From NCBI GenBank assembly GCA_019239895.1, contig JAFAZH010000025.1, positions 124,001 through 188,000 on the forward strand: a DNA stretch of 64,000 bases. The letters are read 5' to 3'. The notes beneath the pieces were generated by a model. The model saw only the letters and a program-made list of their open reading frames with translations, was not told the DNA's origin and did not search any database. Made by a program: the position numbers and the translations under genes. Positions 1-7,703 of this stretch are shown in pieces (positions within the stretch are counted from its first letter, which is position 1; each line of letters starts with the position of its first letter). The DNA is from Abditibacteriaceae bacterium (lineage in GTDB: Bacteria > Armatimonadota > Abditibacteriia > Abditibacteriales > Abditibacteriaceae).

Positions 1-1153
1 GGCGCACGGCATAACCTCCCGGTGGTTCGGTATGACCGAAAAACGGTGCGCGCCTGAGCTGAAAATCAATAACTGGCAACCGCTGCCGCTGCACCGCAGT
101 AACTTGTGCGCGACGTGACTCCAACGTCGCCTGAGCAACCAACACATCGGGGCGATTACTCAACGCGCCCGGCAGTACATTCGCTCGCTGTGTCGTTAAA
201 TCTACGCCCTCACCCCGCCCTCTCGCTCCCAGGTCAATGTTAGGGTGAGAGGAAGTCACAGGACTATGCAACTCGTTACTTGTAGGTGATGAGGCACTTC
301 CACTTACTGCTCCCCTCGCCTCACCATTAGCCTGGGAGTGTGAGGACGGGATGAGGGCCGTCTGATGCAACACATCCATAAACTCATCACCAAAGGGCAA
401 GGCAGCTCGCAAGGGAGTTTCGGGTGGCTGGCCGATCAACTGATTCAAGGTAGCGCGACGGCTGAGGCGTTCAGTCTGGGCATTGATGTAATCATTCTGG
501 GCACGCAATAGTTCCAGATCAGCGCGTTGCACCTGCACGGGCGGTACGTCCCCTAACTCAGCGCGACGGGCAGCGGCATTGCGAAATAGCTGAGCCACCT
601 CCACCTGCACACCACCTAAAGACTCGGCTTCCTGGGCTGCGAATAAATCGGCAGCCGCATTTTTAACAGCGACCACCAGGCTGCGCTCGGCCTGCGTGGT
701 CTCGGCCTGGGTGCGGCGCAGGTCAGCAGCCGCCACATTCGCCAAGGCACGGCGTTGGCCGAAAATATCAATGCGTTGCGAGAAAAGCACATATTCATCA
801 CGCGCATCAGGATTGCCCAAACCCGGCGTGGTTTCCACTGTAGGGTTCTCTAAAACCCGCAAGGCTCTTAAATGTTCACGCGCCGCGTCCTGCCCTAAAC
901 GAGCCACCGGTATTTGCGGACTGTTGGCTAAGGCACGCTGCACCAATTCGTCTAATGTCAACTCCGGCTCCACATTCGTCGGTGCCGTAATAACCGGGGC
1001 GGGCGGTGGCGTAGCTTGAGACGTTGCTGGGGCAGGTGGTGCGACGTTAACAGTCGGTGCGTTGCCGGGAACAGCATTGTCCTGAGCACTTAATGGCGCT
1101 ATGGCCAAAAGCAATGCTCCCGTTAATCCGCAAAAAAAATAAAGAACCTTCAT
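1..1153 (-). CDS. TolC-family outer-membrane efflux protein (partial, C-terminus beyond window)
   Basis: The start ATG is at 1153 and the frame stays open to the window edge. A signal peptide (MKVLYFFCGL followed by a hydrophobic run ending PLSAQ) precedes a Pro/Ala-rich linker. Then comes the typical start of an outer-membrane efflux protein domain, LTLDELVQRALANSPQI, followed by long helical stretches (RRAELGDVPPVQVQ, TERLSRRATLNQLIG). The family forms trimeric channels through the outer membrane, serving RND or ABC exporters. The gene follows the sensor kinase gene by 9 bp, so it is probably co-transcribed with the two-component pair. Oddity: residues about 266-316 are encoded by a palindromic repeat (206-358) that stays in frame between two helices. 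The cargo is unknown because no pump gene is in view. Confidence 0.85.
   Translation of the reverse strand, partial: MKVLYFFCGLTGALLLAIAPLSAQDNAVPGNAPTVNVAPPAPATSQATPPPAPVITAPTNVEPELTLDELVQRALANSPQIPVARLGQDAAREHLRALRVLENPTVETTPGLGNPDARDEYVLFSQRIDIFGQRRALANVAAADLRRTQAETTQAERSLVVAVKNAAADLFAAQEAESLGGVQVEVAQLFRNAAARRAELGDVPPVQVQRADLELLRAQNDYINAQTERLSRRATLNQLIGQPPETPLRAALPFGDEFMDVLHQTALIPSSHSQANGEARGAVSGSASSPTSNELHSPVTSSHPNIDLGARGRGEGVDLTTQRANVLPGALSNRPDVLVAQATLESRRAQVTAVQRQRLPVIDFQLRRAPFFGHTEPPGGYAVR
206..358. repeat. Palindromic MITE-like element inside the tolC-like gene
   Basis: A 153-bp segment has terminal inverted repeats beginning gccctcaccccgcc on the left and, reverse-complemented, gccctcatcccgtc on the right. 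The similarity runs about 45 bp inward with roughly three quarters identity. It contains no stop in the frame of the host gene and is a whole number of codons (51), so it adds a Ser/Gly/Arg-rich loop (for example GARGRGEGVDL). I see no clear target-site duplication. Confidence 0.7.
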
Positions 1154-1162
1154 TGTAATAGA

Positions 1163-2482
1163 TTAAATTTGCAGTGCGGCCAGAATACCATCAGCATTAT
1201 TGCGCAGACTGAGTTGCCAACCATTGGTCGTGGCAATGGTTTTACAGATCGCTAAACCCAACCCATTGCCCCCCGTTTGCGAATTGCGCGAAGAGTCAGG
1301 GCGAAAAAATGGCTCAAAGTATTTATCTATATCTTCATCGGGCGCAATGCGGCATTCATCAAAAATCTCTAACTGAGCGTGGTGATCACAGGCCCTTAAA
1401 GCCACGCGCACCTCGCCCCCGGCTGAGGCATATTTCACGGCATTCTCAATTAAGTTGCGCACCAACATCTCCGCATGAGGTGGGGGTGCTAAGACTTCGA
1501 CACTATCCGCTAAGGAAGTCTTTACCCGTAAGCCACGCTGCTCGATGGTAGCTCTAAAGCGGTCGAGGGTACGGTCGCAAACTTCAGTCAGATTCACCGC
1601 TTCTTGCGGCGGTTGAGATGTCGCAGTGTCTAAACGGTTGAGCAACAGTAAACCTTGCACTAATAAAATAAGACGCTGGGTTTGCTGATGCGCTTCCTCA
1701 ATTGCCGCCCGATATTCCTCCACCGTGCGCGGGCGATTTACCGCCAATTCTAAATGACCCGATAGCGCCTGGAGCGGAGTGCGCAATTCATGCGAAGCCG
1801 CCGCATAGAAACGCCCCTTAATATCGGCGGTGGCCGCTAAACGGGTCAAGAGACCATTCAATGTCGCCACTAATTCCACTATCTCAGCATCAGGCGATGG
1901 CTCTAACAAACAAACACGTAAGCTATCGGTGCTGGCCGCTTGCGCCTGGCGCGATAAAGAACTAATGGGGGAAAGGGTATGCCCCACCAACAACCAGGAA
2001 CCCAACGCCGCCGCGCCTATTACGAGCAAGCTTATACCTAACAGCATCAATGCCTGGGAGCGTTGCGCATGTTCTGTTTTCTCCCACGGCACGCCTACGA
2101 TCACGGTGTTGGCACCACTGGGCACCGTAACGACACGCCAATCATCCGCCTCTGGCATAGGCCAATGGGGGACGGGCCAGGAGGGGGTAGCACCCTGTGA
2201 CTTTTGCAGCACATGGCCGTGGGGGTCAACCATTAAAATGGCAATGTGATTTTCCGGGGCTTGATTTTGGTCTTCGGTAAGCTCATCCAAATCCAGCCGT
2301 TGTTTACCTTGCTTTAGTTCCTCCTGCACCTGCTGCGCCGTGGCCTGGAGCACGGCATCGGCCTGATGTTTGGCACTATATTTCAAATAACTTACAATGC
2401 CGCCGCATACTAGCAACATCAGGGCGGCAATCGAAAGCGTAAAGGCAGCGGTCATGCGGGCACGAATGGAGTTAACGCGCAT
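1163..2482 (-). CDS. Two-component sensor histidine kinase
   Basis: Inner-membrane histidine kinase of 439 aa. Order: TM1 (about 13-32), periplasmic sensor region of about 115 aa, TM2 (about 144-166), a HAMP-like linker, HisKA with the phospho-acceptor in SHELRTPLQ (His231), and HATPase_c with the N box NLIENAVKY (343-351) and G2 box GNGLGLAI (405-412). Start ATG 2482 is chosen because MRVNSIRARM is a usual beginning for this family and lies 4 nt after the regulator's stop. ATG 2500, overlapping the regulator, is the alternative. Oddity: the G1 box, normally DxGxGI, reads DECRI (375-379), so both glycines are lost. It lies between its regulator and a TolC gene, suggesting control of efflux or envelope functions. 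The signal is unknown. Confidence 0.88.
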   Translation of the reverse strand: MRVNSIRARMTAAFTLSIAALMLLVCGGIVSYLKYSAKHQADAVLQATAQQVQEELKQGKQRLDLDELTEDQNQAPENHIAILMVDPHGHVLQKSQGATPSWPVPHWPMPEADDWRVVTVPSGANTVIVGVPWEKTEHAQRSQALMLLGISLLVIGAAALGSWLLVGHTLSPISSLSRQAQAASTDSLRVCLLEPSPDAEIVELVATLNGLLTRLAATADIKGRFYAAASHELRTPLQALSGHLELAVNRPRTVEEYRAAIEEAHQQTQRLILLVQGLLLLNRLDTATSQPPQEAVNLTEVCDRTLDRFRATIEQRGLRVKTSLADSVEVLAPPPHAEMLVRNLIENAVKYASAGGEVRVALRACDHHAQLEIFDECRIAPDEDIDKYFEPFFRPDSSRNSQTGGNGLGLAICKTIATTNGWQLSLRNNADGILAALQI

Positions 2483-2486
2483 AAAA

Positions 2487-3164
2487 TTAGTTGTTCGCAT
2501 GAGTGCCAATCCGATAACCAACACCGCGCACCGTATGGATAAGCACAGGGGTGCGGCCCTTATCAACTTTACTGCGCAAATAACTGATATACACGTCTAA
2601 AACGTTATCGTTGCCATCAAAATCATACTGCCAGACATGATCTAAAATCATGGAGCGTGTCACTACCCGATGAGCGTTACGCATCAGGTATTCCAGCAGC
2701 GCATATTCCGTAGCCGATAGGTTAATCAGTTTGCCGCCACGCATGGCCTGGCGGGTTGCTGGATTCAAACTTAAATCGGCCACATTGAGGACTGTGGGCG
2801 TGGAGACTCCCCGCCTTAACAATGCCCTCATGCGCGCCAGTAACTCAGCGACTTGAAAGGGCTTAACAATATAATCATCGGCCCCGCTATCCAGTCCTTC
2901 GATTTTGTCTTCGAGCGCATCACGGGCGGTGATAATTAAAATAGGCGTGGCAATTTTGTTCTCTCGCAAGCGCCGACAAATTTCAAACCCATTGAGACCT
3001 GGTAGCATCACATCAAGCAAGAGAAGATCAAAGCTATGCGCCTGTGCCGTATTGAGAGCCACGAGGCCATCATGCACCACCTGCACTACATAACCAGCCT
3101 CGCCCGCCGCCTGTTTCAAGAAGCGAGCGACGCTTTCATCATCCTCTACGATTAATACATTCAC
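2487..3164 (-). CDS. OmpR/PhoB-family response regulator
   Basis: Response regulator of 225 aa. The receiver domain (1-115) has the acidic pair Asp8-Asp9 in VLIVEDDE, phospho-acceptor Asp51 in LLLLDVMLPG, and Lys101 in DDYIVKPF. A C-terminal winged-helix DNA-binding domain (about 125-222) carries LSATEYALLEYL and the closing VRGVGYRIG, typical of Trans_reg_C. The start is a GTG at 3164 preceded by a GGAG Shine-Dalgarno sequence about 9 nt upstream. It is followed at 4 nt by its kinase gene, so the pair is translationally close. The target genes are probably the adjacent tolC-like gene and perhaps the PepSY gene upstream; that is inferred from position only. Confidence 0.93.
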   Translation of the reverse strand: MNVLIVEDDESVARFLKQAAGEAGYVVQVVHDGLVALNTAQAHSFDLLLLDVMLPGLNGFEICRRLRENKIATPILIITARDALEDKIEGLDSGADDYIVKPFQVAELLARMRALLRRGVSTPTVLNVADLSLNPATRQAMRGGKLINLSATEYALLEYLMRNAHRVVTRSMILDHVWQYDFDGNDNVLDVYISYLRSKVDKGRTPVLIHTVRGVGYRIGTHANN

Positions 3165-3309
3165 AGGCTCAGCTCCGCCAGTTTTAACCCGCTCTTGCTA
3201 TTATTTAAACTTGCTACCAGTTAAAGATGCAGGTGGAAACCAGCTCCACCTGCATCTTGAGAGTCTGCACGAATTAACAACTTAAAGCCAACTCAATTAG
3301 GCACAGCGA

Positions 3310-3714
3310 TTACTTCTTCTCGTTCTTTTCGTCCTTCTCGTCAGCTTCCTTCTCTTCTTTTTTGCCGTTGGCCTTCTTTGCATCCTCTTTGGCCTCGGCA
3401 GCTTCCTTCGCCTCGGTGGTCACTTCGGCATCTACTATTGCGCCCGTATTGGCATCCACCTGAACCTCGCGCAGAACTTTACCAGAGCGGATCATCACGG
3501 CATACTGCCACTTGCCGTCTTCATTTTCCAGCACGGTCTTTTTGGTGACCTTGCCGGGATACTTTTTCTTGGCGATCTTGGTGGCCTGCGCTGCGCTAAT
3601 TTTTACTTTGGGCGGTGCTTCCTTGGCATGGGCGACCGTGCCGAAACCTAAAACGGCGACAACTAGCGTGGCTGTCCAGCGTGCTATACGGCGATGACCA
3701 AACCTGCTTTTCAT
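3310..3714 (-). CDS. Secreted PepSY-domain protein with Glu/Lys-rich tail
   Basis: Protein of 134 aa with an N-terminal signal peptide (RWTATLVVAVLGFGTVAHA). One PepSY domain follows (KISAAQATKIAKKKYPGKV, then KWQYAVMI and VQVDANTGAIVDAEV). The last 35 residues are almost only Glu, Lys, Ala and Asp. PepSY proteins are small periplasmic proteins thought to inhibit proteases or to work with two-component sensors; this one lies 145 bp upstream of the response regulator gene on the same strand. The start ATG 3714 is chosen over an upstream TTG because an AAGGAG ribosome-binding site sits 8 nt before it. The charged tail could bind metal or envelope polymers; that is a guess. Confidence 0.85.
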   Translation of the reverse strand: MKSRFGHRRIARWTATLVVAVLGFGTVAHAKEAPPKVKISAAQATKIAKKKYPGKVTKKTVLENEDGKWQYAVMIRSGKVLREVQVDANTGAIVDAEVTTEAKEAAEAKEDAKKANGKKEEKEADEKDEKNEKK

Positions 3715-3882
3715 TCTCAAATCTCCTTTGGGTGTTATTCCATTCCAATCCAGTGCTTGAAACGCAACCGAATAACTTTGAGCCTTGGTTTAGCTCAGCT
3801 CAAATCTATTGTAGGAGAAAAGCCTTAACAACAACTAAGAATTATCTGAGAGTTTTTTAAGGTAACTACCGATAGCAGGAGC

Positions 3883-4023
3883 AGGACTTACGCGCACCCG
3901 CCCGTAAACGAGCGGGCTGAGGGTAAAAGCCCGGTGAACCGGGCTGGAGAAGCCACATTAGCTCCGTTCAGGGGACTTCTAAGTTTCAGCCCGCTGCTTC
4001 AGCGGCGGGTCTGGTTAAGTCCT
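3883..4023. repeat. Palindromic element, family A, upstream of sthA
   Basis: Outer arms of 38 nt begin aggactta on both strands and contain acccgcc...agcgggctga, matching over roughly three quarters of their length. Inner arms carry agcccggtgaaccgggct and a related stem. The same outer core (cccgccgctaaagcagcgggctg type) recurs at 6793-6913, so this is a dispersed family. It ends 100 bp before the sthA start and fills most of the 408-bp PepSY-sthA intergenic region. Confidence 0.7.
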
Positions 4024-4061
4024 AAGGAGATTGCTACACCGTAGCCTTGGTGCAGAAAAGT

Positions 4062-4067
4062 TATAAT
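4062..4067 (+). promoter_or_regulatory. Candidate -10 box (TATAAT) for sthA
   Basis: A perfect TATAAT hexamer lies 56 nt before the preferred sthA start. I see no good -35 at 16-18 nt upstream, so the promoter is tentative. If real, it argues against translation from the ATG at 4066, which would lie inside the -10 box. Confidence 0.3.
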
Positions 4068-4122
4068 GGAATTATCCAGTGGCCACAGGTTTGGCTGCAC
4101 TTTTTCTGCGGTGGAGACTGCT

Positions 4123-5637
4123 ATGAGAAGCTACGACTTAATTGTTATCGGGTCTGGGCCAGCCGGTGAAAAGGGCGCGGCTCAGGCCGCCTACTTTGGT
4201 AAGTCGGTGGCGATTATTGAACGGGAATTAGTCCCAGGCGGAGCTTGCATCAATACCGGCACGGTGCCCAGCAAAACTCTGCGTGAATCGGCACTGCATT
4301 TATCGGGCTTCAAGCAACGCGGCGTTTATGGCGTTGATATGTCGGTGCGCTCCAACATCACGGTGGGCGACTTTATGCACCGCAAACGCGAAGTCGTCGA
4401 AAAAGAATGGGATTTAATTGAAGACAACCTGCGCCGCCACGAAGTGGATTACTACCGGGGCACCGCCCATTTTGCCTCTCCCCACGAAATCATCGTTCAC
4501 CATTCCGATGCGCAAACCCATCTAACAGGCGACATCATTTTGATTGCCACTGGCTCCCGTCCCTATCGGCCCAGTCATGTGCCCTTTGATGATGTGCATA
4601 TCTACGATAGCGACACCGTTTTGAACCTCGACTGCATTCCTAATTCAATGGCAGTGATTGGGGCTGGCGTCATCGGCTGCGAATATGCTTCGATCTTTGC
4701 GGCGCTGGGCATTGAAGTCACCCTCATAGATGGCCGCACCGAACTCTTGGGCCATGTAGACCGCGAGATTGTGGATATTCTCATGCGCCAGATGCGCAGT
4801 CGCCTGAAGGTAAAGACCTATCTTGGCCATGATGTGGACAGCATTAACCGGGAAGGTAACACCATTCAGTTGAAACTCAAAAATGGGCGTGAGGTCAATG
4901 CCCAAAAAGTGCTGTACGCTGCCGGACGACAAAGTAATACGGATGAACTGGATTTAGCCAAAGCCGGGGTAGCAACTGGCAAACGCGGCCTGCTGGTAGT
5001 GAACGAGCACTATCAAACCAATGTGCCCCATATCTATGCCGCAGGAGATGTCATCGGTTTCCCAGCCCTCGCTTCGACCTCGATGGAACAGGCGCGCGTG
5101 GCGATGGTTCACGCCTTCGATCTGAAATATAAAACTCGCGTTGCGCCCAATCTGCCTTTTGGCATCTACACCATTCCCGAACTTTCAACCATTGGCCTGA
5201 GCGAAGAAGACTGCCTCAAGCAAGGACAGGACTATGAAGTAGGCCGTGCCTATTATCGCAACAATGCGCGTGGCCAGATTATTGGCGATACTGGCGGCAT
5301 GGTTAAGCTGGTCTTTGCCACCGCTGACCGCAAACTGTTAGGGGTGCATATTGTCGGCGAGAACGCTGCCGAACTGATTCACGTTGGCATGATGGTGATG
5401 CACGTTAATGGAACTATAGACGCTTTTATCGAGTGCGTTTTCAACTACCCAACTTTAGGCGATGCCTACAAATACGCCGCCTATGACGGACTGGGCCGCC
5501 TGGCAAACCGTCAACGTCATGCCCACCACGAAGTTATGCAAGCGGCACCCCCCACAATGCCCGTAGATGTGATTCCTGTCTTAGCTGAAGCACCTCAAGG
5601 CTTATCTCACGCAGAGACGCAAAGAGCGCAGAGATGA
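4123..5637 (+). CDS. sthA: Si-specific NAD(P)+ transhydrogenase (soluble pyridine nucleotide transhydrogenase)
   Basis: Cytoplasmic FAD flavoprotein of 504 aa that moves hydride between NADPH and NAD+ (EC 1.6.1.1). An FAD-binding GSGPAGEKGA motif is at the N-terminus, and a second Rossmann motif, VIGAGVIGCEYASIF, is near residue 180. The FAD motif AAGDVIGFP and the dimerisation domain (YTIPELSTIGLSEE) follow. The active-site segment reads GGACINTGTVPSK, with one Cys where dihydrolipoamide dehydrogenases have a CxxxxC disulfide; this is the SthA signature. Start ATG 4123 has GGAG 6 nt upstream. The protein is about 40 residues longer than usual; its final residues (LSHAETQRAQR) are encoded by a repeat-derived segment at about 5605-5634. 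Confidence 0.93.
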   Translation: MRSYDLIVIGSGPAGEKGAAQAAYFGKSVAIIERELVPGGACINTGTVPSKTLRESALHLSGFKQRGVYGVDMSVRSNITVGDFMHRKREVVEKEWDLIEDNLRRHEVDYYRGTAHFASPHEIIVHHSDAQTHLTGDIILIATGSRPYRPSHVPFDDVHIYDSDTVLNLDCIPNSMAVIGAGVIGCEYASIFAALGIEVTLIDGRTELLGHVDREIVDILMRQMRSRLKVKTYLGHDVDSINREGNTIQLKLKNGREVNAQKVLYAAGRQSNTDELDLAKAGVATGKRGLLVVNEHYQTNVPHIYAAGDVIGFPALASTSMEQARVAMVHAFDLKYKTRVAPNLPFGIYTIPELSTIGLSEEDCLKQGQDYEVGRAYYRNNARGQIIGDTGGMVKLVFATADRKLLGVHIVGENAAELIHVGMMVMHVNGTIDAFIECVFNYPTLGDAYKYAAYDGLGRLANRQRHAHHEVMQAAPPTMPVDVIPVLAEAPQGLSHAETQRAQR

Positions 5638-5641
5638 GGCC

Positions 5642-5732
5642 GAGGATGGAAGATAGAGGATCGAAGATAGAGGATCGAAGATAGTAGAGACAACCGCTTT
5701 CCGCGATCCTCAATCCTCTATCTTCCATCCTC
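5642..5732. repeat. Inverted repeat between convergent sthA and mltG (possible bidirectional terminator)
   Basis: A perfect 19-bp inverted repeat, gaggatggaagatagagga at 5642-5660 and its complement at 5714-5732, flanks a short spacer. The left side holds two direct copies of a 14-bp unit (agatagaggatcga). It fills the gap between the stop of sthA and the stop of mltG. A hairpin of this size could end transcription in both directions, although there is no clean T-run. Confidence 0.55.
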
Positions 5733-5736
5733 GTTC

Positions 5737-6942
5737 TTACTGAGCCTGCTCTGCGTGAGCTAACTTGATGTTCTGCTCGTGTTCGGCAAAAGTTTTGGCA
5801 AAGCGGTGGTGCCCTAACTTGGAAGACATGACGTAAAACACATAATCGGTATTACGGGGGTGGGCCGCAGCGCGCAATGAGGCTTCACTGGGGTTGCAAA
5901 TAGGGCCAGGCGGCAAACCTTTATTCAAATAGGTGTTATAGGGCGATTGAATTTTAAGGTCGCGCCAGAGCACGCGGTTCTTATGCCCTACTGCGCCCGG
6001 CACTCCGTTAGCGGCGGCGAGTTCCATCGCATATTGCACACTGGCATCGCACTGTAAGGGCATGTGAATCTGCAAGCGATGGTAGAGCACTCCCGCAATT
6101 AGGGGCCGTTCTTCGGCCACGTCCGTCTCACGCTCCACTAAAGAGGCTAAAGTCGTGACTTCTTGCGCCGTTAAAGGATGACCGGCGTTGGTTGGAAAAG
6201 GGCGCGGCAACTTGCTTAACACTTCTCTGTAACGATCATGCAGGCGACCAAAAAGTTGTTGGGCAGTGCCACGTTGCGGCAGGTAATAGGTATCGGGGAA
6301 AAGTTGCCCCTCCCACGGCGATATCGGATGTCTGGGTGGATAGACGAGACGGGCAAAATCGTGGGCAGCCACAAATTTATTGGCCGCTAAACGATGGGCC
6401 ATCTGATGACCTGTCCAGCCCTCCGGGAATGTGACTTTGATGAGCGGTGGCGGCGCTTTGAAAACCTTCGCCAGTTCCAATGGCCCCGCCATTTTAGGCA
6501 AGATATAAGCGCCGGGTGCCACCTTGGTCAAGCCCACTTGCTGCGCGGCTTCCAGAAAAGTTGGGGCATCACGGATTTTCTTAGTCTTTTGTAATCGCTC
6601 GGCTAAGGTAGCCACCGGCCATGCATCTGTAACACGGGCCAGGTGCTCCGGCATCATAATCGGCTGCCATTTCCAGCGCCTCTCCTGCGCGCTCTTGAAC
6701 CAAAGACCGCCTGTTATTGATAGCCCCAGCACGGCTATTATCCCGCAGACTATAGCTAAAGCTTTCCCCTGTCGTTTGTTCGTTCGCTGGAACCCGCCGC
6801 TAAAGCAGCGGGCTGAATAAGAAAGCCCCCTGAAGAGGGCTAAGGGTGGCGCGGGAACTGGCTCAGCCCCCTTCAGGGGGCTTCTAACCTCAGCCCGCTG
6901 CTTTAGCGGCGGGCCTATAGGGGTGTCCTGTCGTCTCTTCAA
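5737..6942 (-). CDS. mltG: Endolytic murein transglycosylase MltG (YceG-like)
   Basis: Inner-membrane enzyme of 401 aa that cleaves nascent peptidoglycan glycan strands. A single TM (about 61-82) precedes a LysM-like region and the YceG catalytic domain. The catalytic Glu is in TLASLVERETD (about Glu270), and the family marker YNTYLNKGLPPGPICNP follows. The only usable start is TTG 6942, with a GAGGAGAGG Shine-Dalgarno sequence about 10 nt before it. The next candidate, a GTG, lies inside the TM helix. That means residues 10-50, encoded by a palindromic repeat (6793-6913), are translated as an extra cytoplasmic segment between MKRRQDTPI and FQRTNKRQGK. Its partner ruvX lies upstream, a common pairing. 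Confidence 0.9.
   Translation of the reverse strand: MKRRQDTPIGPPLKQRAEVRSPLKGAEPVPAPPLALFRGLSYSARCFSGGFQRTNKRQGKALAIVCGIIAVLGLSITGGLWFKSAQERRWKWQPIMMPEHLARVTDAWPVATLAERLQKTKKIRDAPTFLEAAQQVGLTKVAPGAYILPKMAGPLELAKVFKAPPPLIKVTFPEGWTGHQMAHRLAANKFVAAHDFARLVYPPRHPISPWEGQLFPDTYYLPQRGTAQQLFGRLHDRYREVLSKLPRPFPTNAGHPLTAQEVTTLASLVERETDVAEERPLIAGVLYHRLQIHMPLQCDASVQYAMELAAANGVPGAVGHKNRVLWRDLKIQSPYNTYLNKGLPPGPICNPSEASLRAAAHPRNTDYVFYVMSSKLGHHRFAKTFAEHEQNIKLAHAEQAQ
6793..6913. repeat. Palindromic element, family A, translated as part of MltG
   Basis: A 121-bp element with perfect 23-bp terminal inverted repeats (cccgccgctaaagcagcggg plus ctg) at 6793-6815 and 6891-6913. Inner inverted arms (agccccctgaagagggct, and agcccccttcagggggct) flank a short centre. 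It is related to the element at 3883-4023. The whole element is open in the mltG frame. Confidence 0.85.
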
Positions 6943-7017
6943 ACTTTGTCTATTCCTCTCCTCAAGCTGTTATGCCCTACTCTCACGCGTCCCAATTTTT
7001 ATGTTGCTATCCAATGT

Positions 7018-7542
7018 CTAAAACAAGTCGCCTGCATCCGTATTTATTTCCGCAACTTCTTCATGTTCATCTTCACCCACAGGTGATGACCGCTCCGCTT
7101 GAGCCTTCTGAAAATCCAGGAACCCCTGCAAAATGATGGCCGCTGCCCGCGCATCTACACTTCCGGCTCCGGTGGTGGCCCGTCCCTGACGTTGAGAAAT
7201 GCCTGCTGCGCGCATATGGGTTAAAGCTTCGCGGGTGGAAAACCGCTCGTCCCACCATTCAACCTCAGCGGGCAATCTAGCGGTACGCAACGCCTGCTGC
7301 AAGGCATCTACAAATTTACGGAGCGCCTCTTCCCCGGCACCCGCATTTCCGGCAAGACTGCGCGGCAACCCGACCACCATGCGTTCGGCTCCCACGCCAC
7401 GAAAAGTTTCCAACAAGGCGTCCAAATCCTGCCGCCTACCTTTACGCTCGCGGGTCGCCAACGGCGAGGCGAAGGTGCCAGTGTCATCAGACACCGCCAG
7501 GCCAATCCGTCGCTCTCCAAAATCTATCGCCAGATACCGCAT
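7018..7542 (-). CDS. ruvX: Holliday junction resolvase-like protein RuvX/YqgF
   Basis: Cytoplasmic RNase H-fold nuclease of 174 aa, linked to Holliday-junction resolution and 16S rRNA 5' maturation. It starts MRYLAIDFGERRIGLAVSD with catalytic Asp7. It carries VVGLPRSLAGNAG, then DERFSTREA and the closing acidic residue in GSVDARAAAIILQGF. Start ATG 7542. The protein has an acidic C-terminal extension of about 25 residues beyond the usual end. It lies 75 bp upstream of mltG on the same strand, an arrangement common in bacteria. Confidence 0.92.
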   Translation of the reverse strand: MRYLAIDFGERRIGLAVSDDTGTFASPLATRERKGRRQDLDALLETFRGVGAERMVVGLPRSLAGNAGAGEEALRKFVDALQQALRTARLPAEVEWWDERFSTREALTHMRAAGISQRQGRATTGAGSVDARAAAIILQGFLDFQKAQAERSSPVGEDEHEEVAEINTDAGDLF

Positions 7543-7703
7543 AAGAGTACCAGGTTTAGCCGTTGATGGCTTGCCGCATAACTTCCTAAATTACTAGCGT
7601 CTAAACTGTAAGAGTTAAGCAAGAATAGAGTTGCCCACGCAATACTATCTGAAACAGTACACTAAGGCTGGCGCAACACACTTTGAATTAAGGATAGGGC
7701 GCT

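Noticed and set aside
4066..4122. Longer sthA start at ATG 4066
   Set aside because: This codon overlaps a TATAAT box; ATG 4123 has a GGAG 6 nt before it and matches the family N-terminus.
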